From positions 1 to 33,331 of the forward strand of contig NZ_RHPP01000033.1 in assembly GCF_003935715.1 (NCBI RefSeq): a stretch of 33,331 nucleotides of DNA, read 5' to 3'. This DNA comes from Stenotrophomonas sp. 278 (GTDB lineage: Bacteria; Pseudomonadota; Gammaproteobacteria; Xanthomonadales; Xanthomonadaceae). The notes under the pieces were generated by a model that did no database searches, was not told the DNA's origin, and worked only from the letters and a program-made list of their open reading frames with translations. This document shows positions 1 through 7,674 of this stretch, one piece after another (position 1 is the stretch's first letter; every line of letters starts with the position of its first letter). The position numbers and the translations under genes are program-made.

Positions 1-858
1 GCGGTGCTGCGGCGTCCGCTGCGACTGCCCGCTGCCGCCGCGCCCCGCGTGCGCGATGTGGTGGGTTTCGAGATCGACCGGCAGACCCCGTTCGAACAGG
101 CGCAGGTGCATTACGACGTGCGCGAAGGTGAACCGTTGGCGGACGGGCAGTTGCAGGTAGAACTGGTGGTCATTCCCCGCCAGGCAATGGAGCAGTGGCT
201 GCAGCAGTCCGGCAGCTGGGCCGGCCTGCTGGCCGGCGTGGATGCCGACGATGGCAACGGCCAGCCGCTGGGGGTGAACCTGCTGCCAGCCTCGCAGCGC
301 CACGTGGCGCGTGATCCGATGCGGCGCTGGAATCTGCTGCTGGGCTGCGCCACGGTGCTGCTGCTGGCATTGGCCGGCACGCAGCTGCTGGCCAACCGCG
401 AAAACGCGGCCGACCAGCTGCGCGACCAGGTCAACGCCGCGGCGCGCGATGCACGCGCGGTTGCCGCCGAGCGCCAGCAGCTGCAGCAGTTGGTGGACGG
501 CGCGGCCTTCCTGGAAGAAAAGCGCAGTGCCCAGCCCAGCACCCTGGAAGTGTGGAACGAGCTGACCCGCCTGCTGCCCGACGGCACCTACCTGGAAAAA
601 CTCTCGGTCGAAGGCCGCACCCTGCAGCTGATCGGGCTCAGTCGCGAAGCGTCGCAGCTGGTACCGCTGCTGCAGGCCTCGCCGTTGTGGACCAAGGTCA
701 ACCTGACCGGCGTGCTGCAGGCCGACGGCGGGGCTGGCGGTCGCGACCGTTTCACCCTGACCGCCGAGCTGCAGCCCCTGCCTGGCGCAACGCCCGCCCC
801 GCCTGCTGCCACTCCTGCCACGGAGGTTGCCGATGGCAATGCTGCCGACGCGCCGTGA
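1..858 (+). CDS. gspL: Type II secretion system protein GspL (XpsL), C-terminal part
   Basis: This is the inner-membrane GspL subunit, which links the cytoplasmic secretion ATPase GspE to the periplasmic part of the type II secretion machine. The frame is open to the left edge, so the N-terminal actin-like cytoplasmic domain is missing because of the window boundary, not because of a mutation. Visible are the end of the cytoplasmic domain, one membrane segment (WNLLLGCATVLLLALAGTQ, about residues 103-121 of the visible part), an Ala/Gln/Arg-rich coiled-coil stretch, and a periplasmic ferredoxin-like domain of the PilN/GspL type ending in a Pro/Ala-rich tail. The stop lies past the start of gspM, so the two genes overlap and are probably translationally coupled. 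The L-M-N-D order matches the xps cluster of xanthomonads. Confidence 0.88.
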   Translation, partial: AVLRRPLRLPAAAAPRVRDVVGFEIDRQTPFEQAQVHYDVREGEPLADGQLQVELVVIPRQAMEQWLQQSGSWAGLLAGVDADDGNGQPLGVNLLPASQRHVARDPMRRWNLLLGCATVLLLALAGTQLLANRENAADQLRDQVNAAARDARAVAAERQQLQQLVDGAAFLEEKRSAQPSTLEVWNELTRLLPDGTYLEKLSVEGRTLQLIGLSREASQLVPLLQASPLWTKVNLTGVLQADGGAGGRDRFTLTAELQPLPGATPAPPAATPATEVADGNAADAP

Positions 859-1615
859 CCGCTGGCTGGCGCTGGCCCTGCTGCTGGCCGCGCTGGTACT
901 GGCCTACCTGCTGCTGGTACACCCGTGGTTTACCCGGCCGCTGCTGGACATCAACCAGGGCATCACCCAGCTGCAGGAACGGCAGCTGCGCGTGGATGCC
1001 CAGCTGCAGCAGCGCGATGCGGTTGAAAAACAGCTGCGGCAGGTGCGTGCCACCCTGGCGGGCCGCCCTGGTTTCCTGCGCGAGGCGACCGCGGAGTCGG
1101 CCGCCGCCGCACTGTCTTCGCGGCTGCAGGACGCGGTGGCCTCGGCCAGCCCGGGCAACCGCAGCTGCACCATCAGCAACCGCTCGCCGTTGACCGATAC
1201 CGCGCGTGACGCAGCCTTCCCGCGGGTTGCGCTGCAGGTCCGGCTGCGCTGTGGCGTGCCGGAAATGGCGGCCGTGCTGCACACGCTGGAAACCGGCAGT
1301 CCGCGCCTGTTCGTCGGCAATCTGAATCTGCTCGCCCAGCGCTTCCAGCAATCGCCCAACGAAAGCGGTCTCGGCCTGGATGTGTCGTTTGAACTGGTCG
1401 GCTACCTGCAGCCGGGCATCGGGGCCGACGGCAGCGCGGCCGCACCGGCACCCATCAGCCCCGCCGTCGCGGCTCCCGAACCGACCGGCCTGGAGCCCAC
1501 CGGCCTGCAGCCCACCGCCGATGGTCCCGGCGCGGCAATGGGCGCACCGACCGATCCGGCCGCCGCCGATGCCGCCTCCAGCCAACCGGTAGAGGAGGCT
1601 CCGCATGAAGATTGA
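833..1615 (+). CDS. gspM: Type II secretion system protein GspM (XpsM)
   Basis: GspM is the inner-membrane partner of GspL and helps assemble the platform that drives pseudopilus extension. The product has a short basic N-terminus (PTRRDRW), one hydrophobic segment (LALALLLAALVLAYLLL, residues 12-28), a Gln/Leu-rich coiled-coil and a periplasmic domain of the GspM subtype b kind. A Pro/Ala-rich tail of roughly 50 residues follows and is unlikely to be folded. The ATG at 833 is chosen because GGAGG lies six bases upstream (822-826); an in-frame TTG at 827 and an ATG at 839 are worse placed. The gene overlaps both gspL and gspN. Its position between them and the membrane topology support the call more than sequence identity does. 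Confidence 0.85.
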   Translation: MAMLPTRRDRWLALALLLAALVLAYLLLVHPWFTRPLLDINQGITQLQERQLRVDAQLQQRDAVEKQLRQVRATLAGRPGFLREATAESAAAALSSRLQDAVASASPGNRSCTISNRSPLTDTARDAAFPRVALQVRLRCGVPEMAAVLHTLETGSPRLFVGNLNLLAQRFQQSPNESGLGLDVSFELVGYLQPGIGADGSAAAPAPISPAVAAPEPTGLEPTGLQPTADGPGAAMGAPTDPAAADAASSQPVEEAPHED

Positions 1616-2396
1616 GTGGGCGTCCCTGCGCAGCTGGTGGCTGGGCGGTGTGGCACTGTGGGCGGGGGCGATATGGGTGGCGACGCTGCTCGGACTCGGC
1701 GGGCGCATCGCGCCGCCCGACGCCGACGCACAGCAGACCCCGCGCCTGCCGGTGCTGGCTCCGGCCGCCCCCGACCGCATCACTTCGCCAGAGGCTTATG
1801 CCGACATCGCCGCGCGACCGCTGTTCGCGGAAGATCGCAAGCCGCGCCCGTATCTGCTCGGCGGTGCCGAAGCGGGTGCCAGCAGCAGCGCGGTCACCCT
1901 GACCGGCGTGCTGCTGACCTCTGAATTCGGCATGGCCATCCTCACCACCGACCAGAAGCAATCGTTGCGGTTGCGCCTGAACGGTGAAGCGGTGAACGGC
2001 TGGCAGCTGCTGGCACTCGAACCGCGCAGCGCCACCGTCACCGGTCCCGGTGGCACGCAGACGCTGGAACTGGTGACCTTCAGCGGGCAGGGCGGCGAGC
2101 CGCCGACGGTGCTGGGCACCGCTGCTGCGCGTCCAGGTCAGCCCACTGCAACGCCGGTGCCACCGCCGCCTGCCAACGGACCGCCAGCGACGCGCTTCAC
2201 CGGCAACAGTCCCGCACCGGCCCCTGCGCCGGCTCCTGCACCGGCACAGAATGCCGGCAACCCGGCTGCGCAGGGACCCAGCGAAGCGCAGATGCAGGCC
2301 ATCCGCGCCCGCATCCAGGCGCGTCGCCAGCAACTGCAGCAGCAACAGCAACAGTCACAGCGACCGCCCGCGGGCGGCTCCGGTCAAAACCCTTAG
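1605..2396 (+). CDS. gspN: Type II secretion protein GspN (XpsN), GspC-like
   Basis: The product is a bitopic inner-membrane protein with a short cytoplasmic N-terminus, a membrane helix (about residues 11-31) and a periplasmic domain resembling the GspC homology region (from about residue 64, ADIAARPLFAEDRKPRPY, through LTGVLLTSEFGMAILTT). A long Pro/Ala/Gln-rich tail follows. In Xanthomonas, XpsN contacts the XpsL-XpsM complex and the secretin XpsD, so it plays the bridging part that GspC plays elsewhere; applying that here is inference from position and domain. AGAGGAGG at 1591-1598 gives a strong ribosome site for the ATG at 1605, which overlaps gspM by 11 bases. The tail contains Pro-Ala repeats (about 2215-2250) and poly-Gln (2333-2352), both prone to length change. 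Confidence 0.82.
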   Translation: MKIEWASLRSWWLGGVALWAGAIWVATLLGLGGRIAPPDADAQQTPRLPVLAPAAPDRITSPEAYADIAARPLFAEDRKPRPYLLGGAEAGASSSAVTLTGVLLTSEFGMAILTTDQKQSLRLRLNGEAVNGWQLLALEPRSATVTGPGGTQTLELVTFSGQGGEPPTVLGTAAARPGQPTATPVPPPPANGPPATRFTGNSPAPAPAPAPAPAQNAGNPAAQGPSEAQMQAIRARIQARRQQLQQQQQQSQRPPAGGSGQNP

Positions 2397-2405
2397 AGTG
2401 AACGC

Positions 2406-4613
2406 ATGACCTTGCGCCTATTTTCTCTTTCATTCGCGGCCGCCCTGCTGGTGGGCTGCGCCACCGTGCCGGCACCGGAAGTGCGCCGCGATGCCGTACT
2501 CGACGGCACCCATCAGGTGGCAGCCGGCGATGGTTCCCACGACGGCGTCGATACCCAGGCGCTCGGCAGCGAGGGCAGTCCGCAGGCGGTGATCCGCCGC
2601 GGCACCGGCACCATGATCAACCGCAGTGCCGCATCAGCCCCGTCGCCGGCGCTGTCACAGGCCAGTACCGGCAGCGCCACGTTCAACTTCGAAGGTGAGT
2701 CGGTGCATGCGGTGGTCAAGGCGATCCTGGGTGACATGCTCGGCCAGAACTACGTCATCGCCCCCGGTGTGCAGGGCACCGTGACCCTGGCCACGCCCAA
2801 GCCGGTGTCTTCGGCACAGGCGTTGAACCTGCTGGAAATGGTGCTCGGCTGGAACAACGCACGCATGGTCTACAGCGGCGGACGCTACAACATCGTGGCG
2901 GCCGACCAGGCGCTGGCCGGGACGGTCGCCCCCAGCACCGCACCGCCGGCCAACGCACGCGGTTTCGAGGTGCGGGTGGTGCCGCTGCAGTACATTTCGG
3001 CCACCGAGATGAAGAAGGTGCTGGAGCCATACGCGCGGCCCAACGCCATCGTCAATGTCGACAGCGGCCGCAACGTGATCACCCTGGGCGGCACCCGCGC
3101 GGAACTGGAAAACTACCTGCGCACCGTGGAGATCTTCGACGTCGACTGGCTGTCGGGCATGTCGGTCGGCGTGTTCCCGATCCAGACCGGCAAGGCCGAG
3201 CAGGTCGCCGCCGATCTTGAGAAAGTGTTCGGCGAAGAAAGCAAAACGCCCAGCGCCGGCATGTTCCGTTTCCTGCCGCTGGAAAATGCCAATGCCGTGC
3301 TGGTGATCACACCGCAGGCACGTTATCTGGACCAGATCCAGCAGTGGCTGGAGCGGATCGATACCGCCGGTGGCAATGCGCGGCTGTTCTCCTACGAGCT
3401 GCGCTACGTCAAGGCCAAGGACCTGGCCGAGCGCCTGGCTGAAGCCTTCGCCAGCGAAGGTGGGCGCAGCGGTCGCACCGGCGGCGGGTCGCTGGCACCG
3501 GGTGCCATCGTGCAGGAGTTGAGCAGCCGCGACGGGACCAGCGGCGGCAGCCTGGACAACACCACGCTCGGCGGCAGCGGCACCGGCCGCAACGGTGGAC
3601 TGGGCGACGGCACCATGAACCTGCCGCAGCGCCAGTCGGGCAATGCCAGCTTCAATCTGGAAGTGCAGGGCGACAGCGTCGGCGTTTCGGCGGTGGAAGA
3701 AACCAACACCCTGCTGGTTCGCTCCACGCCGCAGGCGTGGCGCTCGATCCGCGAGGTGATCGAGAAGCTCGACGTGATGCCGATGCAGGTGCATATCGAA
3801 GCGCAGGTGGCCGAAGTGGCGCTGACCGGCGACCTCAGCTACGGCGTGAACTGGTTCTTCGAGCAGGCAGTGACCACCGGCAAGACCGAGAGCGGCATCG
3901 ACCTGCCCAGCGCCCTGGGCCGTTCAATCTGGGGCAGCATCTCCGGTCAGGTCGGCGAAGGCGGGCTCGGCTGGACCTTCCTGGGCAAGAACGCCGCCGC
4001 CGTGGTCACCGCGCTGGACAAAGTGACCAACCTGCGCCTGCTGCAGACGCCCTCGATCTTCGTGCGCAACAACGCCGAGGCCACCCTGAACGTGGGCACC
4101 CAGATTCCAATCAACTCGGTATCGGTGAACACCGGTGTCGGCGGCGACAACACCTACAGCCAGGTGCAGTACCTGGACACCGGCGTGATCCTGAAGGTGC
4201 GTCCGCGCATCACGCGCGATGGCGTGGTGTTCCTGGACATCGTGCAGGAGGTCAGTTCCGCCGGTGCGGTGCCGGCCGGCTGCGACCCCGCGCGCAGCAC
4301 CTGCAATCCGCCGATCAACACCCGCAAGATCTCCACCGAGGCGGCGGTGCAGAGCGGTGACACCATCATGCTGGCCGGGTTGATCACCAACCAGGATGAA
4401 GACGGCTCCAATGGCGTACCGGGCCTGAGCCGGATTCCGGTGCTGGGCGCACTGTTTGGCAGGAAAACCCAGAACAGCGGGCGTTCGGAAGTGATCGTGC
4501 TGCTGACCCCGACCATCGTGCGCAACGCGCAGGAGTCGCGCAGCCTGACTGACGAGTACAGCAATCGCTTCCGCGCGATGGAGCCGTTCCCGACCCGCAA
4601 GGCGACCAACTAA
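2406..4613 (+). CDS. gspD: Type II secretion secretin lipoprotein GspD (XpsD)
   Basis: GspD forms the multimeric outer-membrane channel through which folded exoproteins leave. The precursor starts with a lipoprotein signal (MTLRLFSLSFAAALLVGC, lipid-modified Cys at residue 18), as known for Xanthomonas XpsD. Periplasmic N domains follow: N0 from about residue 92 (ATFNFEGESVHAVVKAIL), N1 near 188, N2 near 254 and N3 near 328. The third contains a Gly/Ser-rich insertion at about 355-405. The secretin core runs from about 447 to 720 and contains VPGLSRIPVLGALFGRK, a hallmark of the family. The gene begins 9 bases after gspN and is the last of the operon. An inverted repeat follows directly. No pilotin gene is visible nearby; lipidation of the secretin itself may make one unnecessary. 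Confidence 0.95.
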   Translation: MTLRLFSLSFAAALLVGCATVPAPEVRRDAVLDGTHQVAAGDGSHDGVDTQALGSEGSPQAVIRRGTGTMINRSAASAPSPALSQASTGSATFNFEGESVHAVVKAILGDMLGQNYVIAPGVQGTVTLATPKPVSSAQALNLLEMVLGWNNARMVYSGGRYNIVAADQALAGTVAPSTAPPANARGFEVRVVPLQYISATEMKKVLEPYARPNAIVNVDSGRNVITLGGTRAELENYLRTVEIFDVDWLSGMSVGVFPIQTGKAEQVAADLEKVFGEESKTPSAGMFRFLPLENANAVLVITPQARYLDQIQQWLERIDTAGGNARLFSYELRYVKAKDLAERLAEAFASEGGRSGRTGGGSLAPGAIVQELSSRDGTSGGSLDNTTLGGSGTGRNGGLGDGTMNLPQRQSGNASFNLEVQGDSVGVSAVEETNTLLVRSTPQAWRSIREVIEKLDVMPMQVHIEAQVAEVALTGDLSYGVNWFFEQAVTTGKTESGIDLPSALGRSIWGSISGQVGEGGLGWTFLGKNAAAVVTALDKVTNLRLLQTPSIFVRNNAEATLNVGTQIPINSVSVNTGVGGDNTYSQVQYLDTGVILKVRPRITRDGVVFLDIVQEVSSAGAVPAGCDPARSTCNPPINTRKISTEAAVQSGDTIMLAGLITNQDEDGSNGVPGLSRIPVLGALFGRKTQNSGRSEVIVLLTPTIVRNAQESRSLTDEYSNRFRAMEPFPTRKATN

Positions 4614-4622
4614 GCGGCGCAA

Positions 4623-4645
4623 CCGGCTGCCGCCTTCGCAGCCGG
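4623..4645 (+). terminator. Hairpin after the type II secretion operon
   Basis: CCGGCTGC (4623-4630) and GCAGCCGG (4638-4645) are perfectly complementary with a seven-base loop, starting 10 bases after the gspD stop. No T-run follows, so this is either a weak intrinsic terminator or an mRNA-stabilising hairpin. Confidence 0.5.
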
Positions 4646-4685
4646 GCTGTTACCCTGCGCGTGGATGCCACGCGTTGGGGGACGG

Positions 4686-5537
4686 ATGGGGACAGTCGTG
4701 TTGCTGCCGATCGGCGTGGATGACACCGCGCTGGACCGGTGCCTGGGTGCGCTGGATGCGGGCACTGCGGCCGGCACGGCGATCTGGCTCGCCGACGACG
4801 GCCAGGCCGGCCCACGCGCACAGGCGGTGATCGAACACTGGCTGGCGCACACGCCGCTGCAGGCCGAATACACCCGCCGCGCGCGCGCGATCGGCGAGGT
4901 GGCGCACCTGGACGAGATGCTGCGCGCCTGCGATGGCACCGACGTGGTGGTGCTCGCCCCGGATGCGGTGCCGGCACCGGGCTGGCTGCAGCAGCTCGAG
5001 GCCTGTTTCGCCCGCGACGCCTCAATCGGATCTGCAACTCCTTGGTGCAACGCCGGCGAAACGGCGGCGTGGCCGCGGCTGGGCGAGATCAACCCGGTGC
5101 CGGACCACCTGGATGCGATGGCCCAGGCCTGTGCGGCGCTGCCCAGCCTGCATCCGGAACTGCCTTCGGCGGTAACGCATGCCGTGCTGCTGCGGGCCAA
5201 TGCCCGGCGCAAGGCAGGCGGCCTGGACATGCACAGCTATGCGTCGTGGAGTGCCGCGCTGATCGACCTGAGCCTGCGCATGGCCGGTCTGGGCTGGCGC
5301 AATGCGTTGTGCGAGAACGCTTTCGTGGCACGTGAGGGCGAGTCGCAGGCGCAGGAAGGCGACATGGAAGCCCTGGGCACGCGCTGGCCGGCCTGGCCAC
5401 CGCGGCTGGCCGGATTTCTGATGGCCGACCCGCTGCGGGCCACCCGCGAAGCGCTGCAGCACCTGCGGCAACAGGCGATAATGCCGCGCTCGCAGGGCGA
5501 TCTGTTTGCCGCGCCCGTTCCGCCTGATCCGGAGTGA
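4686..5537 (+). CDS. Glycosyltransferase-like protein, possibly without activity
   Basis: The layout resembles a GT-A fold glycosyltransferase: an N-terminal Rossmann-like strand (VVLLPIGVDD), a middle strand VVVLAPDAVPAPGWLQQL where family 2 enzymes carry the nucleotide-sugar binding acids, and a later region IDLSLRMAGLGWRNALCEN where an ED or DD base would be expected. Here the DxD-type motif is reduced to a single Asp (PDA) and no acidic pair is seen before LSLRMAG. The protein may therefore be a regulatory or degenerate partner of the enzyme encoded next. The ATG at 4686 follows a G-rich stretch (GGGGGA, 4677-4682); an upstream ATG at 4665 has no ribosome site. The stop overlaps the next gene, suggesting coupled expression. 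The acceptor and sugar cannot be told from the sequence. Confidence 0.6.
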   Translation: MGTVVLLPIGVDDTALDRCLGALDAGTAAGTAIWLADDGQAGPRAQAVIEHWLAHTPLQAEYTRRARAIGEVAHLDEMLRACDGTDVVVLAPDAVPAPGWLQQLEACFARDASIGSATPWCNAGETAAWPRLGEINPVPDHLDAMAQACAALPSLHPELPSAVTHAVLLRANARRKAGGLDMHSYASWSAALIDLSLRMAGLGWRNALCENAFVAREGESQAQEGDMEALGTRWPAWPPRLAGFLMADPLRATREALQHLRQQAIMPRSQGDLFAAPVPPDPE

Positions 5538-5542
5538 CCCGT

Positions 5543-6376
5543 TTGACCGCCCGCATTGCCGCCATCATTGTCAGCTATCAGAGTGCCAGCACGCTGGATG
5601 CCTGCCTGACCCGCCTGCGGGCTGCGCAGGACATCGCTGAAATCCGGGTCGTGGACAACAATTCCGACGATGGCACGCTGGACATCGTGCAGCGCCACGC
5701 CAGCGCCGATCCGCGCCTGCACTTCATCGCGAACCCGGACAACCCGGGCTTCGCCGCCGCCAACAACCAGGGCGTGGCCGACAGCCGTGCGCCCTGGCTG
5801 GCGTTCATCAATCCGGATCTGATGGTGGCCCCGGAGACGCTGGCACAGCTGCGCGCGCGCGGCGAGGTGCTGGGCGACTGCGTGCTGGGCGTGGAGCAGG
5901 TGGACGAGGCGGGCGTGCCCGATGCAGCGGTGCGTCGCCGTGACCCGGACTTCGCCGCGATGCTGCGCCATCCGGGGCAGGGCGCGAAGCTGGCGCTGCC
6001 GGCCGATCCGGCACAGTCCCTGCAGACGGTGCCGGCGCTGTCCGGCGCATTGCTGCTGATGCCGCGCGCGCTGTTCGACCGTATCGGCGGCTGGGACGCT
6101 GGCTACCGGCTGCATGCCGAAGACCTCGATCTGTGCCGCCGTGCGCGCGAGGCCGGTGCGGTGGTTGCCATTGCCAACGATCTGCGCGTGACGCACGTGC
6201 GCGGCGTCTCCAGCCGCTCGCGGCCCTTCTTCGTGGAATGGCACAAGCACCGCGGTCTGTGGCGCTACTTCCGCAAGTTCGAAGCCTCGCAGCGCAGCCT
6301 GCCGGTGCAGCTGGCCGTGTGGGGCGCGATCTGGGCGCACGCGGCGGCCCAGATTCCCCGCATCCTCACCCGGTAG
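5543..6376 (+). CDS. Family 2 glycosyltransferase (rhamnosyltransferase-like)
   Basis: A GT-A fold inverting glycosyltransferase that would transfer a sugar from a nucleotide donor to a cell-surface glycan. The motifs are in the expected order: AAIIVSYQS at the N-terminus, [10 protein letters not shown] for the nucleotide, [21 protein letters not shown] for metal and sugar binding, a [20 protein letters not shown] segment and [15 protein letters not shown] with the catalytic acids. This matches the WbbL/rhamnosyltransferase group. TTG at 5543 is chosen because CCGGAG (5529-5534) lies eight bases upstream; a GTG at 5534 without a ribosome site would add three residues. The TAG stop is the TAG of a GTAG-headed repeat that begins inside the last codons. 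The gene probably shares a transcript with the preceding glycosyltransferase-like gene. Confidence 0.85.
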   Translation: MTARIAAIIVSYQSASTLDACLTRLRAAQDIAEIRVVDNNSDDGTLDIVQRHASADPRLHFIANPDNPGFAAANNQGVADSRAPWLAFINPDLMVAPETLAQLRARGEVLGDCVLGVEQVDEAGVPDAAVRRRDPDFAAMLRHPGQGAKLALPADPAQSLQTVPALSGALLLMPRALFDRIGGWDAGYRLHAEDLDLCRRAREAGAVVAIANDLRVTHVRGVSSRSRPFFVEWHKHRGLWRYFRKFEASQRSLPVQLAVWGAIWAHAAAQIPRILTR

Positions 6377-6397
6377 GTACCCACCGTTGGTGGGTAC
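6373..6397 (+). repeat. SMAG (GTAG-headed) repetitive palindrome
   Basis: GTAG at 6373-6376 is followed by GTACCCACC (6377-6385), a GTT loop and the exact complement GGTGGGTAC (6389-6397). This is the architecture of SMAG elements, the REP-like repeats of Stenotrophomonas. The tetranucleotide supplies the stop codon of the glycosyltransferase before it, and the hairpin could end that transcript before pncB. Confidence 0.8.
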
Positions 6398-6404
6398 ATG
6401 GGTT

Positions 6405-6410
6405 CATAAT
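6405..6410 (+). promoter_or_regulatory. Possible -10 element of pncB, giving a leaderless transcript
   Basis: CATAAT ends six bases before the pncB ATG, so transcription would begin at or next to the start codon. The region just before the ATG is a C-run with no Shine-Dalgarno sequence, in keeping with a leaderless mRNA. No good -35 box is visible. Confidence 0.35.
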
Positions 6411-6416
6411 CCCCCC

Positions 6417-7592
6417 ATGATCATCCAATCCCTGCTCGACACCGACCTGTACAAATTCACCATGATGCAGGCGGTGCTGCATCAGTATCCCGGCGCGCAG
6501 GTGCAGTACCGGTTCAAGTGCCGCACGCCCGGCATCGACCTGGCAGCGTACATCGACCAGATCAACGCCGAGATCGATCACCTGTGCACGCTGCGCTTCA
6601 CCGACGAAGAGCTCGACTACATGCGCGGGCTGCGTTTCGTGAAGCCGGACTTCGCCGACTTCCTCGGCCTGTTCCACCTGGACCGCAAGTACATCGACCT
6701 GCGCCCGTCGGCGACGGTACCGGGCGAGATCGAGCTGGACATCACCGGTCCGTGGCTGCACACCATTCTGTTTGAAGTGCCGTTGCTGGCGATCATCAAC
6801 GAGGTCTGGTTCCGCAACACCAGCACCCCGGACTACGCCGAAGGCGAGCGCCGCCTGCAGGCCAAGACCGCGCTGCTGCGGGACACGCCGGGCTTCGAGC
6901 TGTGCCGCATTGCCGACTACGGCAGCCGTCGCCGCTACTCGCGCGACTGGCATGCCCGCATGCTGCCGCAGTTGCGCGACGCACTGGGCCCGCAGTTCGT
7001 CGGTACCAGCAACGTGCACTTCGCGCGGCTGTATGGCATGACCCCGCACGGCACCATGGCACACGAGTACCTGCAGGCCTTCCAGGCGCTGGGGCCGCGG
7101 CTGCGCGATTCGCAGGTGGCCGCATTGGAATCGTGGGCGCGCGAATATCGAGGTGACCTGGGTATCGCACTGTCGGACGTGGTCGGGCTGGATGCGTTTC
7201 TGCGCGACTTCGACATGTACTTCTGCAAGTTGTTCGATGGCGTGCGCCACGATTCGGGTGACCCGTTCGCGTGGGGCGACCGCATGCTGGAACACTTCCA
7301 GCAGCGGCGCGTTGACCCGCGCAGCAAGGTGCTGGTGTTCAGCGACGGGCTGAACATTGAAAAGGTGATGCGTCTGTTTGACTACTTCCGCGGCCGCTGC
7401 CAGGTGGCATTCGGGGTGGGCACGCACCTGACCAACGACCTGGGGCCGACGCCCTTGAACATCGTGATCAAGATGGTCCGCTGCAACGGCCAGCCGGTGG
7501 CCAAGCTGAGTGATTCGCCGGGCAAGAGCATGTGCGACGATCCGGGGTATCTGGCGTACCTGCGCCAGGTGTTTGAATTACCGCCCGAATGA
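6417..7592 (+). CDS. pncB: Nicotinate phosphoribosyltransferase
   Basis: PncB joins nicotinate and PRPP, with ATP hydrolysis, to make nicotinate mononucleotide in the NAD salvage (Preiss-Handler) pathway in the cytoplasm. The start [20 protein letters not shown] matches the conserved N-terminus of the family, so the ATG at 6417 is preferred over an upstream ATG at 6387 that lies inside the preceding repeat. The motif [17 protein letters not shown] carries the histidine that is phosphorylated during catalysis, and [17 protein letters not shown] is the conserved phosphate-binding region. At 391 residues it has a normal family length. It appears to be a single-gene unit, bounded by a SMAG hairpin on each side. 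The upstream sequence suggests translation without a ribosome-binding site. Confidence 0.96.
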   Translation: MIIQSLLDTDLYKFTMMQAVLHQYPGAQVQYRFKCRTPGIDLAAYIDQINAEIDHLCTLRFTDEELDYMRGLRFVKPDFADFLGLFHLDRKYIDLRPSATVPGEIELDITGPWLHTILFEVPLLAIINEVWFRNTSTPDYAEGERRLQAKTALLRDTPGFELCRIADYGSRRRYSRDWHARMLPQLRDALGPQFVGTSNVHFARLYGMTPHGTMAHEYLQAFQALGPRLRDSQVAALESWAREYRGDLGIALSDVVGLDAFLRDFDMYFCKLFDGVRHDSGDPFAWGDRMLEHFQQRRVDPRSKVLVFSDGLNIEKVMRLFDYFRGRCQVAFGVGTHLTNDLGPTPLNIVIKMVRCNGQPVAKLSDSPGKSMCDDPGYLAYLRQVFELPPE

Positions 7593-7602
7593 CGGATCGC
7601 GT

Positions 7603-7626
7603 GGGCCGGCCAACGGCCGGCGCTAC
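7603..7626 (-). repeat. SMAG repeat, left half of an inverted pair
   Basis: Read on the minus strand this is GTAG followed by CGCCGGCC, a GTT loop and GGCCGGC. It faces an identical element at 7647-7670 so that the two GTAG ends point towards each other. Confidence 0.85.
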
Positions 7627-7646
7627 CGGTCAGGTTGGTTGCATCG

Positions 7647-7670
7647 GTAGCGCCGGCCGTTGGCCGGCCC
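7647..7670 (+). repeat. SMAG repeat, right half of an inverted pair
   Basis: GTAG (7647-7650) precedes a stem of CGCCGGCC and GGCCGGC around GTT. With the left copy it makes inverted arms of 26 bases (7603-7628 and 7645-7670) around a 16-base spacer. Further complementarity lies outside (GACGGA 7591-7596 with TCCGTC 7671-7676). Placed between the convergent pncB and permease genes, it is a natural candidate for a two-way terminator. Confidence 0.85.
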
Positions 7671-7674
7671 TCCG

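Noticed and set aside
1-60. Start codon for gspL at position 4
   Set aside because: The frame is open to the window edge and the visible protein lacks the N-terminal domain of the family, so the true start is outside.
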